A stretch of DNA of 64,000 nt from the NCBI RefSeq assembly GCF_014230145.1, contig NZ_JACHVC010000006.1:186001-250000 (forward strand), read 5' to 3'. The notes beneath the pieces are model-generated. The model was not told where the DNA came from, made no database searches, and saw only the letters and a program-made list of their open reading frames with translations. Origin of the DNA: Pelagicoccus albus. Lineage in GTDB: Bacteria; Verrucomicrobiota; Verrucomicrobiia; Opitutales; Opitutaceae. Numbering within the stretch: position 1 is the stretch's first letter; the number at the start of each line of letters is the position of its first letter. Positions 25,072 through 33,764 of the stretch are shown one piece after another. The position numbers and the translations under genes were made by a program.

Positions 25072-26519
25072 TCGAAGTTATCCTTATCTTGGTGGTCGTT
25101 TTTGCGGTCCTGCTTTTCATGAATGTCCCGATCGCGGTGGCGATCGCAGTCGCCTCGATGCTGGCGATGCTCATCGACGGGCATGATCCGAGCCTGATGG
25201 TCGCTTCCAAAATGGCCAACGGCATCGATAGTTTCGCTCTCTTGGCGATCCCGTTCTTTATATTTTCTGGTTTGTTAATGGGGAAGGGCGGTATGGCCCG
25301 GCGTCTCATGGACTTCGCTGCTTCTTTGATGGGGCGCTTCCCGGGCGGACTCGGTTACGTCAACACCGTGACCTGCATGCTTTTTGGTTCCATTTCTGGA
25401 TCTGCCGCTGCAGCGGTTACCTCCATCGGCGGCTTCATGCTACCGGAGATGAAGAAAAAGGGCTACAATAACGAGTTCAGCGTAGCGATCACCACCACCG
25501 CGGCCACTACTGGACTGCTCATTCCGCCCAGCAATATCATGATCGTGTATGCGGTCGCTTCAGGTACCGTTTCGATCGCAGCCATGTTTATGGCCGGTTT
25601 TCTGCCGGGCTTGTTGATTGGCATTTTGATTATGGCCGTTTGCCTCATCGTGGCCATGCGGACAGCTAAGGCATCTTGGCCCAAGATCCTAACCGCGATG
25701 CTTGTAGCGAGTGTTGCCCTAGCTGCCATTGGCGGAGTTATGGTCGGGATTGCATGGTTGTTCCAGCTCACTAAAGGGACCCTTGGCTTTTATCCTTCGC
25801 TTGGGATTTGGGGAGTGATTGGGGGCATTTGCATGTTTTTGGTGGCTAAGTTTGCTCCCGAAATCTGGCGATCCTTCCTGTCTGCTCTGCCGAGCATGTT
25901 GCTGCTTTTCATCGTTATCGGAGGTATTTTGCGTGGAATCTTTACCGCTACGGAAGCATCAGCGATCGCGGTGGCTTATTCCTTCCTCATCGCGGTGGTG
26001 GCTTACCGTGAGGTAAAACTACGGGAATTGCCGGAAATTCTGCTGCAAGCAGGGGTCACTACAGCTGTGATCATGCTCTTGATTGGAGCTAGCGCCGGGA
26101 TGTCATGGATCATGACCATCGCCAATATTCCGCAAACGGTATCGGCTGCGCTGCTCACGGTATCTGACAATCCTCTGGTGATCATGCTTCTGATCAACCT
26201 ACTGCTCCTGTTCGTCGGAACCTTTATGGATATGACTCCAGCGGTCCTGATTTTCACGCCGATCTTTCTCCCCGTGGCCAACGAGTTGGGAATCAGCGAT
26301 GTGCATTTCGGCATCATACTCATCGCCAACCTCTGCATTGGCTTGTGTACCCCGCCGGTGGGAACCTGCCTTTTCCTCGGTTGCGGAGTGGGCAAAACCA
26401 CCATTGCTCGAGTTACCCCCTTCATGATCCCATTCTTTTTGGCCATGTTTATCGGACTATTGCTTATCACCTACCTGCCGAGCATTTCGATGTGGCTGCC
26501 GTCTGCCTTGGGCCTCTAG
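25068..26519 (+). CDS. dctM: TRAP transporter large permease (DctM family) with an extra membrane hairpin
   Basis: The sodium-coupled transport subunit. From the ATG at 25068 there are 483 residues; DctM proteins are usually about 425-440. Family motifs are NVPIAVAIAVASML, IPFFIFSGLLMGKGGMARRL, GSISGSAAAAVTSIGGFMLPEM and TTAATTGLLIPPSNIMIVYAV. Later FTATEASAIAVAYS and CTPPVGTCLFLGCGV are seen. The extra length lies at about residues 200-262, where two additional hydrophobic segments occur (AMLVASVALAAIGGVMVGIA and LGIWGVIGGICMFLVA). An upstream start at 25023 overlaps dctQ and is less likely. Confidence 0.92.
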   Translation: MIEVILILVVVFAVLLFMNVPIAVAIAVASMLAMLIDGHDPSLMVASKMANGIDSFALLAIPFFIFSGLLMGKGGMARRLMDFAASLMGRFPGGLGYVNTVTCMLFGSISGSAAAAVTSIGGFMLPEMKKKGYNNEFSVAITTTAATTGLLIPPSNIMIVYAVASGTVSIAAMFMAGFLPGLLIGILIMAVCLIVAMRTAKASWPKILTAMLVASVALAAIGGVMVGIAWLFQLTKGTLGFYPSLGIWGVIGGICMFLVAKFAPEIWRSFLSALPSMLLLFIVIGGILRGIFTATEASAIAVAYSFLIAVVAYREVKLRELPEILLQAGVTTAVIMLLIGASAGMSWIMTIANIPQTVSAALLTVSDNPLVIMLLINLLLLFVGTFMDMTPAVLIFTPIFLPVANELGISDVHFGIILIANLCIGLCTPPVGTCLFLGCGVGKTTIARVTPFMIPFFLAMFIGLLLITYLPSISMWLPSALGL

Positions 26520-26540
26520 ATGTGACTTCGAATTTTGACC

Positions 26541-27584
26541 ATGCCTTCCGGAAGCAATGAAGATATAAACATCCGCTCAGTCGGAGATTTCGCTAAGCAC
26601 CTCGGCCTGTCTCGATGGACCGTTTCGAGAATCCTTAATGGCCACACGGGTGTTCACGAAGACACGCGTAAACGGGTGATGGATGAAATGCATCGCCTCG
26701 GTTTTCAGCCCAACATGATGGCCCGGAGCTTGAAGGGGGCGAAAACTGGGTTGATTGGAGTTTGCTTTCAGGAAATTGAGTCACCGATTTTGGCTCGTAA
26801 AATCTCCAGTTTGCAGGAAAGCCTGCGAACTCGTGGCTTGCGGGCGGTGATGGAAGTTACCTCGGGAGTAGCTGAGGCGGAGCGCGACATCATTCACCAC
26901 TTCTTTTCTCTGCGAGTTGATGGGATAATTCTCATCGGATCCGAGCTTTCTTCTAAGGATCCGATCTTTAGTCGTTTGGCCCGCGAGAATATGCCGGTCG
27001 TGACCGTCGATGCCGCCCAGGATATTCCGCTTCCTAGGGTGGAGCTCGATCGCCACTCAGCTATGCTGCTTTCATTGAGGCACCTACAGCAGCGGGGACA
27101 CAAGAGTCTCGCGCTTCTGGGCTTGGAGAGCGATCCGGTCTATGGAGCTCGGAGGATCGAAGGGCTCAAGGAGGCCGCCGCCAAGCTTGGAATGGAGTGG
27201 GATACTTCATTCCTATCGATGAAGAGCGACAAGAAGACGTCCTGGTCCTACCAGTACGGTTTTGACATGGCTCAGGAGCTACTGCAGCTGGAAAATCCAC
27301 CTCGCGGTATCATCGCCTTGAACGATCGGGTCGCCATCGGAGCCATGAAAGCGATTCGCGAGTGGGGCTATCGAATCCCTGAAGACTTCGCCGTGGTGGG
27401 CTTCGACAATTTGGAAATTGGTCAATGGACTGATCCGGCCCTAACAACCGTTGGGCAAAACGTCGCCGACCTCATCGAACAAGCGGTTATTCTTATCCAA
27501 AAGCTTATCGATGGAGAGCTTAGCAGTAAGGAAGCTCCTGTCGTCCAAGTGCACCCCAAACTCATAGTCCGGTCATCCAGCTAG
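26541..27584 (+). CDS. LacI-family transcriptional regulator of the uronate locus
   Basis: A 347-residue regulator. The N-terminal helix-turn-helix and hinge are seen in SVGDFAKHLGLSRWTVSRILNGHTGV and MDEMHRLGFQPN. A periplasmic-binding-protein-like sensor domain extends to the C-terminus (VGFDNLEIGQWTDPALTTVGQ). The gene starts 21 bp after dctM, so it is co-transcribed with the transporter, and precedes the uxaE operon. It most likely responds to a uronate or a catabolic intermediate. Its operator is unknown; the dyad at 27644-27676 is a candidate. Confidence 0.88.
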   Translation: MPSGSNEDINIRSVGDFAKHLGLSRWTVSRILNGHTGVHEDTRKRVMDEMHRLGFQPNMMARSLKGAKTGLIGVCFQEIESPILARKISSLQESLRTRGLRAVMEVTSGVAEAERDIIHHFFSLRVDGIILIGSELSSKDPIFSRLARENMPVVTVDAAQDIPLPRVELDRHSAMLLSLRHLQQRGHKSLALLGLESDPVYGARRIEGLKEAAAKLGMEWDTSFLSMKSDKKTSWSYQYGFDMAQELLQLENPPRGIIALNDRVAIGAMKAIREWGYRIPEDFAVVGFDNLEIGQWTDPALTTVGQNVADLIEQAVILIQKLIDGELSSKEAPVVQVHPKLIVRSSS

Positions 27585-27643
27585 AATTTTATCCGCCGAA
27601 TCCAATCTCGGCCCAAAACTCCACACCCCGAACCCAACACGAG

Positions 27644-27676
27644 TAAGAATTATGTTGAAGTAGCTGGTAATTCTTA
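27644..27676. promoter_or_regulatory. Dyad TAAGAATTA-N15-TAATTCTTA upstream of the uxaE operon
   Basis: Perfect 9-bp arms at 27644-27652 and 27668-27676 lie in the 154-bp gap between the LacI gene and uxaE. They may form an operator pair or a weak hairpin. No T-run of terminator quality follows directly, although TTCTTATTCTTT is present. Confidence 0.4.
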
Positions 27677-27738
27677 TTCTTTAGTAAGCTCTTTCGATTC
27701 CGGCCGATCCGGTTCCGAGTCGAGGGGCACCCGTACCA

Positions 27739-29619
27739 ATGAAGCCAATCAATGATTTCCTAACCCGCAACGATCTCCGTTTGCTGGACAATCCATGTGT
27801 GAGCCCGGACTTCTGTCTGGACTGGGAGGCCCTGAGCTCCGCCATTAAATCTGGCGAGAGTCTTACGATCCACGATCGAAGCGCATTTTCAACGGCGGCG
27901 GGAAATTGGGTCTTGGTGGAAGCGTCCAACGGTGACCACGCTTGGAAGCTTAGCTCTGATTCCGTCAGCAAGGATTCAGCTCCGCTAGAGCCCTGTTTGG
28001 AATTTGAAGGCGACTTTTATTTCCCAGCTAGCTTCGAGAACCTGATTCGCATCAAGAATCTCGCTCAGGAGTTTGATGAGAATTGCTCGATATTCCCGAC
28101 CGCTCGAGGCCAGATCGCACGCAGCACTCTTGGCATCGGAGCTCGCTTCACCACCTTGCATTGGCCCGGCGTGGATTGGGCTATGGCGAATTTGGGAATC
28201 GGTGTAACCGCCAACCAAAACAGTATCCCACGCGAACTGGTTTACGATGTGGACGCGATGCTATCTGATTCGCTGGACACGGTGCCATTTCCGTTCATCG
28301 GGGCAAACGTTCCCGAAGGGCACCAGGGCCAATCCGTGGAAGGCATGAGCCATGGCTGTGTGATGGCCAAACTCAAGACCGGCTTCCATGCCCACGGCAT
28401 CAACTGGAGTTTTAATGCGGACCACCAACCGATCGGCGGCAAGTTCGACGTGCGCGAAGACCGACTTGTAGAGGGGTGCTTGTTCGCGTCCTACATTACT
28501 TTCGATCTATCCCCAGAGCTGGCCATCACTAAGGTGCCGGAATCTGCTGAAGAGAAGAAGGCCTACGTGAATTCGAACATCGAGAGCTCCTTGGTCGAAA
28601 AGGTCGCCCAACGTGTAGCCGATTCCGGTCTGACCGTAGACGAAGACGAACTCAATTCTCTGCTCTGCTACGTCTGGCCCTCCATGGTCAAGATGAAGCA
28701 ACGCGATGAAAAGTACGCCGCCGCCCGTGAGAAGGCATTTACTACCGCAGTGGGCCGCGAATATCTGCGCGAGCTTTCCATCGACGAGTTGCCAGGCCTG
28801 ACCACTCCGGAGACTACCGCTGTGATGCTCTCGCTCTGCGAAGCGATGGGTATGCCGGTTAATTTCGTGGCGCCTGCGTTCGGTTTCCAAAAGAACATGC
28901 CTTATCCAGACAACGCTAAGCTCAAGACTTTGATCGAGAGCCAGTGGCAGGTCTGCAAAGTGTTCGGCGTTAGCATCGGATTCCACTCTGGATCCGGTAA
29001 GTCCTCCGAAAATTACGGTGTGATGGGCGAGGTGACCGGAGGAAATCTAGAGATCAAAACCAGTGGCCGCTATACCTACGAGATGGGTGTGGCTCTTTCC
29101 GGTTCCAGTAACGAAGGCGACCAAGCTCTTTGGAAAGATTGGTACCAGTTCACCGTGGATCTCGCCGTGAGTGGAGCTTTCAGTGATTCCGATTCCGAGA
29201 AGGCTATGGCTCGTGAGTTCATCGAAACCAGCTTGAAATACGAGAAGCTCTCGACCGATGTTTTCGAGTCGCCTGAAACCGTGCGGGCAGCCTTGGAAGG
29301 GCTGACTCCAAGCTCGGAGCACATGCACTGGTTCGAATACAATTTCCTCTACGTTCTTGCCGGCGAAGGAAAGGCCGAAAAATCCGCCCTAGGAGATCAC
29401 TCGCCAGCTGGTTATCGCCAACGAGCTCGTTTCTACTCGATCAGTGAAGAAGGCCGTTTGGCATTCGCCCGTCGCGTAGCCCTCTACATCGTCGGGCTTG
29501 CGAAAGACACCGGTATCGTCGATTCGGATACCTGCGGTTCCGCTGTCGATAAACTGGATAGCTACGATAGCTTCGACGCTTTCTTGTCGGACATCGCCCC
29601 CGTCGCGGTTGGCAGCTAA
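27739..29619 (+). CDS. uxaE: Tagaturonate epimerase-type enzyme (UxaE family)
   Basis: Predicted to epimerise D-tagaturonate to D-fructuronate, joining galacturonate catabolism to the mannonate branch without UxaB. The 626-residue protein carries SIGFHSGSGKSSENYGVMGE (about 411-430) followed by EIKTSGRYTYEMG, which I recognise as the UxaE pattern of a HSGS loop followed by K-T-x-G. It is longer than the Thermotoga enzyme (about 480). The surrounding UxaC, SDR-type UxuB and sugar-acid kinase supply the other steps, which supports the call. Exact catalytic residues cannot be assigned by eye, and function in this species is inferred. Confidence 0.7.
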   Translation: MKPINDFLTRNDLRLLDNPCVSPDFCLDWEALSSAIKSGESLTIHDRSAFSTAAGNWVLVEASNGDHAWKLSSDSVSKDSAPLEPCLEFEGDFYFPASFENLIRIKNLAQEFDENCSIFPTARGQIARSTLGIGARFTTLHWPGVDWAMANLGIGVTANQNSIPRELVYDVDAMLSDSLDTVPFPFIGANVPEGHQGQSVEGMSHGCVMAKLKTGFHAHGINWSFNADHQPIGGKFDVREDRLVEGCLFASYITFDLSPELAITKVPESAEEKKAYVNSNIESSLVEKVAQRVADSGLTVDEDELNSLLCYVWPSMVKMKQRDEKYAAAREKAFTTAVGREYLRELSIDELPGLTTPETTAVMLSLCEAMGMPVNFVAPAFGFQKNMPYPDNAKLKTLIESQWQVCKVFGVSIGFHSGSGKSSENYGVMGEVTGGNLEIKTSGRYTYEMGVALSGSSNEGDQALWKDWYQFTVDLAVSGAFSDSDSEKAMAREFIETSLKYEKLSTDVFESPETVRAALEGLTPSSEHMHWFEYNFLYVLAGEGKAEKSALGDHSPAGYRQRARFYSISEEGRLAFARRVALYIVGLAKDTGIVDSDTCGSAVDKLDSYDSFDAFLSDIAPVAVGS

Positions 29620-29643
29620 AGCCCGTTTGTAGAGCACGCTGCG

Positions 29644-29651
29644 CCCCCCCC
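29644..29651. repeat. C8 homopolymer in the gap after uxaE
   Basis: Eight consecutive C lie between uxaE and the next gene, followed by an AT-rich leader (TTAATAAGATTAATTTAG) before the ATG at 29689. It is outside any reading frame, so slippage would change only spacing. Confidence 0.6.
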
Positions 29652-29688
29652 ATTTTGCCGTTCGTTAATAAGATTAATTTAGTTTAGT

Positions 29689-30663
29689 ATGACACGTATT
29701 TTGCTAACCACTACATCGTATCAGGATATCCCTGGCGATCATCACAAGATGCTCGAGGAATCGGGTTTTGAAATCATCCGTGAGCGCGGACCTCTAACAG
29801 AGGCCCGAATGCTCGAACTGGTTGGCGATATCGATGGAATGATCTGTGGCGACGACGCGATCACTGCTGCGGTCGTTGATAAGGCATTGCCTCGTTTGAA
29901 GGTGATTTCCAAATACGGTATCGGTCTCGATAAAATCGATACGGACTACGTGGAAAAGGTCGGCGTGCCGCTCACTTTCTGCCCAGGCGTAAATCACACT
30001 ACCGTCGCGGAGCACACCTTTGCTCTCATGCTCGCACTCTTCCGTCACTTGGTAGAGGAGGCGAACTATACTCGTGACGGCAAGTGGACACGCCTTTCTG
30101 GTCACGAAATCATGGGTAAAACCATTGGTATCGTCGGTTTGGGAAGAATTGGCCGCGAGGTCGCTATTCGCGCTAAAGCCTTTGGCCTGAGGGTAGTTGG
30201 TTACGATATTTATTGGCCGGAAGCCTTTGCCGAAGAGATGGGTGTCGAGCGTTTCGACAGCATTGCCGAAGTTTTCAAGGAAGCGGAAATTCTCAGTCTG
30301 CACACGAACCTGACGGCCGAAACGGAAAACATGGTTTGTGCGGAGAGCATCGAAACCATGAAGGATGGAGTCGTTATCCTGAACTGCGCTCGTGGCGAGT
30401 TGGTTAATCCCAAGGACATGGCTGCGGCTCTCGAATCTGGTAAAGTCGGCGGCTACGGTACGGATGTTTTGGATGTGGAGCCTCCTCCAGCCGATCACGT
30501 TTTGCTTAAGGCCAAGAACTGCATAGTCACGCCGCATATCGGATCTCGCACTCACGAGTCCGTGCAACGCCAAGCCGGCATGGCAACTCGCAACTTGCTA
30601 AACTATTTCAACGGAAAACCAGCCGAAGCCCAAGCGAACAAAGCTCCCTGGCCCTCCGCTTAA
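29689..30663 (+). CDS. D-isomer-specific 2-hydroxyacid dehydrogenase (SerA-like)
   Basis: NAD-dependent dehydrogenase of a 2-hydroxy acid, 324 residues. It has the nucleotide-binding motif GIVGLGRIGREVA near 147-159, catalytic Arg in NCARGEL (near 234), Glu in DVLDVEPPP and His in TPHIGSRTHESV (near 284). It lacks the C-terminal ACT domain of SerA, so serine synthesis is unlikely. It lies between uxaE and a PF02615-type dehydrogenase gene (18 bp to the latter), within a galacturonate operon that needs no such step. Its substrate is therefore unknown; a sugar acid or a C3-C4 hydroxy acid is possible. Confidence 0.85.
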   Translation: MTRILLTTTSYQDIPGDHHKMLEESGFEIIRERGPLTEARMLELVGDIDGMICGDDAITAAVVDKALPRLKVISKYGIGLDKIDTDYVEKVGVPLTFCPGVNHTTVAEHTFALMLALFRHLVEEANYTRDGKWTRLSGHEIMGKTIGIVGLGRIGREVAIRAKAFGLRVVGYDIYWPEAFAEEMGVERFDSIAEVFKEAEILSLHTNLTAETENMVCAESIETMKDGVVILNCARGELVNPKDMAAALESGKVGGYGTDVLDVEPPPADHVLLKAKNCIVTPHIGSRTHESVQRQAGMATRNLLNYFNGKPAEAQANKAPWPSA

Positions 30664-30681
30664 ACCCTATTGATCTCAATC

Positions 30682-31779
30682 ATGTCCGAAGTTTTTAAAG
30701 TAGTCCAAGAGGAAACTCATAATGCTCTGGTGGAAGCCGCATACAAGCACCGTGGATACTCGGCAGAAGAGTCCGCCTACGCGGCCAAGTTCTCCGCTTA
30801 CGCCTCCACGCATGGCATTCGCACCCACAACGCCCTCAAGGCCCTGCACCTGGATCACCTATTCGGTTCCGGTTCTCAAGGTTGCGTGCCCGATGCCAAG
30901 ATCGAAAAATTGGAGTCCCGCTTCGAGGCGAGCCAGACTTGGAATGCCAACAAGAAGCTCGGCCAAGCCACCGCTTACGAGGCTCTCGAAACCTGTATCG
31001 AACTGGCTGACAAATACGGTGTGGGCCAAGTGTCGGTAGACAACGCATTCCACTACCTTTGGGGAGGTGGATACGTCATGGAAGCGGCCAAGCGCGGCTA
31101 CATCGCCTATACTAATTGTACGGCAGCCTTGGCGGAAGTCGTTCCGTTTGGTGGCAAGTATCCGACTTTGGGCACCAATCCGCATAGCTGGGGATTCCCA
31201 ACCGTGGACGCGGTCGGTTTCCCGATTGTAATTGACTGGGCCACCTCGGTTATCGCCATGGGCCGCGTACAGCAGCTCGCTCGCGAAGGGGCAAGCCTCC
31301 CGCCAAACGCAGCAGTGGATAAGGATGGAAATCCCACTACAGACCCGAAGCAGGCAGCCGCGTTGATCCCATTTGGAGCTCACAAGGGCTACGGCTTGAG
31401 CCTGATCAATGAAATCGTGGGCGGCTTCATCGGCGGGTCTTTGCCAACTATTCGTAACCGTTCATGGGAGCAGGCGGACGAAAAGCACACCGCCTGTTTC
31501 TACTTCCAGGTCATCCATCCGGATGCGGTAAGTTCGGGGGCTTTTGCCAAGAGTCGTAACCAGTCCCAGAACGTGAAGGCCGTGATCGAGGATATTCTCG
31601 GACATGGAAATGAAAGTTGCCTGCTTCCTGGCCAGATCGAAGCCGGCGCGGCTAAGAAAACCGCTGCCAACGGAGGTTTACTGTTCACAGACGCTGAGAT
31701 TGCCGCGTTTAACGAGTTGGCTGAGGAATGTGGCTCACCTGTCTGGGATGCCGATAGCTTCGCCATCGCCAAATCCTAA
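30682..31779 (+). CDS. Ldh-family (PF02615 malate/L-lactate/ComC-type) oxidoreductase
   Basis: NAD(P)-dependent reductase or dehydrogenase of the malate/L-sulfolactate/2,3-diketogulonate family, structurally unrelated to classical lactate dehydrogenase. The 365-residue product starts at ATG 30682 (a TTG four codons earlier is open). The family His is in ASTHGIRTHN (His44), followed by VSVDNAFHYLWGGGY, the GTNPHSWGFPT segment and FGAHKGYGLSLINEIVGGFIGG. It follows the SerA-like gene by 18 bp and precedes the kinase gene by 24 bp. The two dehydrogenases belong to families that act on opposite enantiomers of 2-hydroxy acids, which may be their joint purpose. Confidence 0.87.
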   Translation: MSEVFKVVQEETHNALVEAAYKHRGYSAEESAYAAKFSAYASTHGIRTHNALKALHLDHLFGSGSQGCVPDAKIEKLESRFEASQTWNANKKLGQATAYEALETCIELADKYGVGQVSVDNAFHYLWGGGYVMEAAKRGYIAYTNCTAALAEVVPFGGKYPTLGTNPHSWGFPTVDAVGFPIVIDWATSVIAMGRVQQLAREGASLPPNAAVDKDGNPTTDPKQAAALIPFGAHKGYGLSLINEIVGGFIGGSLPTIRNRSWEQADEKHTACFYFQVIHPDAVSSGAFAKSRNQSQNVKAVIEDILGHGNESCLLPGQIEAGAAKKTAANGGLLFTDAEIAAFNELAEECGSPVWDADSFAIAKS

Positions 31780-31803
31780 CACAACCTTGCACACAGAATC
31801 AAA

Positions 31804-32901
31804 ATGAGCATCGAAATCAAATCTGCTGAATCCTGTAAATACGACATCGTTTCCCTCGGCGAAGTCATGCTTCGTCTCGATCCGGGCGAAGGTCGTGTCC
31901 GTACGGCCCGTAGCTTCCGAGCATGGGAAGGCGGCGGCGAATACAATGTAGCTCGCGGGATGCGCAAGTGCTTCGGCCTGCGTGCTGGAGTTGTTACCGC
32001 CTTTGCCGACAACGAAGTCGGTCATCTCGTAGAGGACTTCATCATGCAAGGTGGCGTCGATACGTCTTGGATCCAATGGAAGCCTTACGATGGCCTCGGA
32101 CGCGAAGTGCGCAATGGTCTCAACTTCACCGAGCGTGGATTTGGTATCCGCGGAGCGGTAGGCGTACCTGACCGTGGTTTGACAGCGGCCAGTCAGATGA
32201 AGGTGGGCGATGTTGATTGGGAAAAGCTTTTTGGCGAAGAGGGCGTGCGTTGGTTCCACACTGGTGGCATTTTCGCTGCGCTTTCCGAAACTACTCCGGA
32301 GTTCGTGATCGAAGCGGTTAAGGCTGCCAAGAAGCACGGAACCATCGTTTCCTACGACTTGAACTACCGTCCTTCTCTTTGGAAGAGCATCGGCGGCCAC
32401 GCTAAGTGTCAGGAAGTAAATCGTGAGATCGCCAAGTACGTCGACGTCATGATCGGCAACGAGGAAGACTTCACCGCTTGTCTTGGCTTCGAAGTTGAAG
32501 GGGTTGACGAAAACATCTCCAAGATCGAAATCGACGCTTTCAAGAAGATGATCGAATCGGCGGTTGCCGCATTCCCGAACTTCCAGGCCACCGCGACTAC
32601 GCTACGCGCCGTTAAGACCGCTACTGTCAATGACTGGGGAGCGATCGCATGGCACGCGGGCGAATTCCACGAATCCAAGCAATACCCAGAGTTGGAAATC
32701 ATGGACCGCGTCGGCGGCGGAGACAGTTTCGCATCCGGTTTGATTTACGGATTCCTCACCACTGGCGATCCAGCCAAGGCCGTCAATTACGGAGCAGCTC
32801 ACGGAGCACTCGCAATGACCACTCCAGGCGACACCTCGATGGTAACCGTCAAGGAAGTCGAAAAGGTCATGGGCGGCGGCGGAGCCCGCGTCGTACGATA
32901 A
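31804..32901 (+). CDS. kdgK: PfkB-family sugar kinase, probable 2-keto-3-deoxygluconate kinase
   Basis: Phosphorylates a sugar acid with ATP, by context 2-keto-3-deoxygluconate to KDPG. Of 365 residues, the N-terminal VSLGEVMLRLDPGEGRVRTA and GGGEYNVARGM are the KdgK-type substrate-binding start. SYDLNYRPSLW follows, and the anion-hole and catalytic Asp motif DRVGGGDSFASGLIYG is near 300-315. It is longer than typical KdgK (about 310-340) because of an insertion around residues 195-260. It lies 24 bp after the Ldh-family gene and ends before a hairpin at 32920. Confidence 0.82.
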   Translation: MSIEIKSAESCKYDIVSLGEVMLRLDPGEGRVRTARSFRAWEGGGEYNVARGMRKCFGLRAGVVTAFADNEVGHLVEDFIMQGGVDTSWIQWKPYDGLGREVRNGLNFTERGFGIRGAVGVPDRGLTAASQMKVGDVDWEKLFGEEGVRWFHTGGIFAALSETTPEFVIEAVKAAKKHGTIVSYDLNYRPSLWKSIGGHAKCQEVNREIAKYVDVMIGNEEDFTACLGFEVEGVDENISKIEIDAFKKMIESAVAAFPNFQATATTLRAVKTATVNDWGAIAWHAGEFHESKQYPELEIMDRVGGGDSFASGLIYGFLTTGDPAKAVNYGAAHGALAMTTPGDTSMVTVKEVEKVMGGGGARVVR

Positions 32902-32919
32902 ACAATTAACCAAACCAAA

Positions 32920-32954
32920 GACGCGGGGCATAGCACAGCCCCGCGTCCCTTTTT
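32920..32954 (+). terminator. Terminator-like hairpin between kdgK and the SDR gene
   Basis: A perfect 10-bp stem, GACGCGGGGC with GCCCCGCGTC (8-base loop), is followed by CCTTTTT. It lies inside the operon and ends four bases before the SDR start codon, so it could attenuate transcription or protect the upstream mRNA end. Confidence 0.85.
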
Positions 32955-32958
32955 ATTT

Positions 32959-33741
32959 ATGAGCGATTTTCTAGATTCTCTTTTCAACCTTAAAGGAAAA
33001 GTCGCCGTCGTGTTCGGCGGTACGGGCGAGCTCTGCGGCGCAATGGCGGAAGGCTTGGCCCAAGCGGGTGTGACGACAGTACTCGTCGGACGTAGCCTGG
33101 AAAAGGCGGAGGCGCGCATTGCCAAGATCGAAGCATCTGGCGGCAGCGCTTATTTCGAAACCGCAGACCTTGGTTGTAAGGAATCTATCGGGGAATTGCT
33201 GCAGCGTGTAATCGAGAAATCAGGCTCGGTTGATATCGTGATCAATGGGGCAGGGGCCAATTCGCCGACTCCATTCCTCGAGATCTCCTCGGAAGAGTAC
33301 GACCGGCTCTTCGAGATCAATACCAAGGCGGTCTTCCTTGCTTGCCAAGTGTTCGGCAAGTACTTCCTCGACCGCGGGGAAGGAGGGTCGATTATCAACG
33401 TCGGCTCTATGTCGGGAGTTACACCGCTTTCGCGCGTCTTCACCTATTCCGCCACCAAGGCAGCGGTGCACAACCTTTCCAAGAACTTGGCCAGAGAATG
33501 GGCTCCCCAGAAAATTCGGGTGAACACCATCGTACCTGGCTTCTTCCCAGCTGAGCAAAACAAGAAGGTCCTCACCGAAGAGCGAGTCGCTCAAATCATG
33601 GGCCACACGCCAATGAAGCGTTTTGGCGAAGCCAAGGAATTGGTCGGAGCAACCCTGCTGCTCGCATCCGATACCGCTGGTTCTTTCGTCACCGGGACCG
33701 AATTGCTGGTCGATGGCGGCTATGCGGCCATGACCATTTAA
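32959..33741 (+). CDS. uxuB: SDR-family D-mannonate oxidoreductase (fructuronate reductase, YjmF/UxuB type)
   Basis: Reduces D-fructuronate to D-mannonate. It is a short-chain dehydrogenase of 260 residues, like Bacillus YjmF, and not the long-chain UxuB of E. coli. Visible are the cofactor motif [43 protein letters not shown], the catalytic YSATK (Tyr near 164) and [13 protein letters not shown]. The last is typical of the mannonate subgroup. The start ATG follows the terminator-like hairpin directly with no Shine-Dalgarno sequence outside it. UxaC follows 23 bp later. Confidence 0.82.
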   Translation: MSDFLDSLFNLKGKVAVVFGGTGELCGAMAEGLAQAGVTTVLVGRSLEKAEARIAKIEASGGSAYFETADLGCKESIGELLQRVIEKSGSVDIVINGAGANSPTPFLEISSEEYDRLFEINTKAVFLACQVFGKYFLDRGEGGSIINVGSMSGVTPLSRVFTYSATKAAVHNLSKNLAREWAPQKIRVNTIVPGFFPAEQNKKVLTEERVAQIMGHTPMKRFGEAKELVGATLLLASDTAGSFVTGTELLVDGGYAAMTI

Positions 33742-33764
33742 TAACCCCCTCTTTGTCACTCTCT

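Noticed and set aside
29794-30573. 259-codon minus-strand open frame opposite the SerA-like dehydrogenase gene
   Set aside because: The sense strand carries every family motif. The antisense product shows none.
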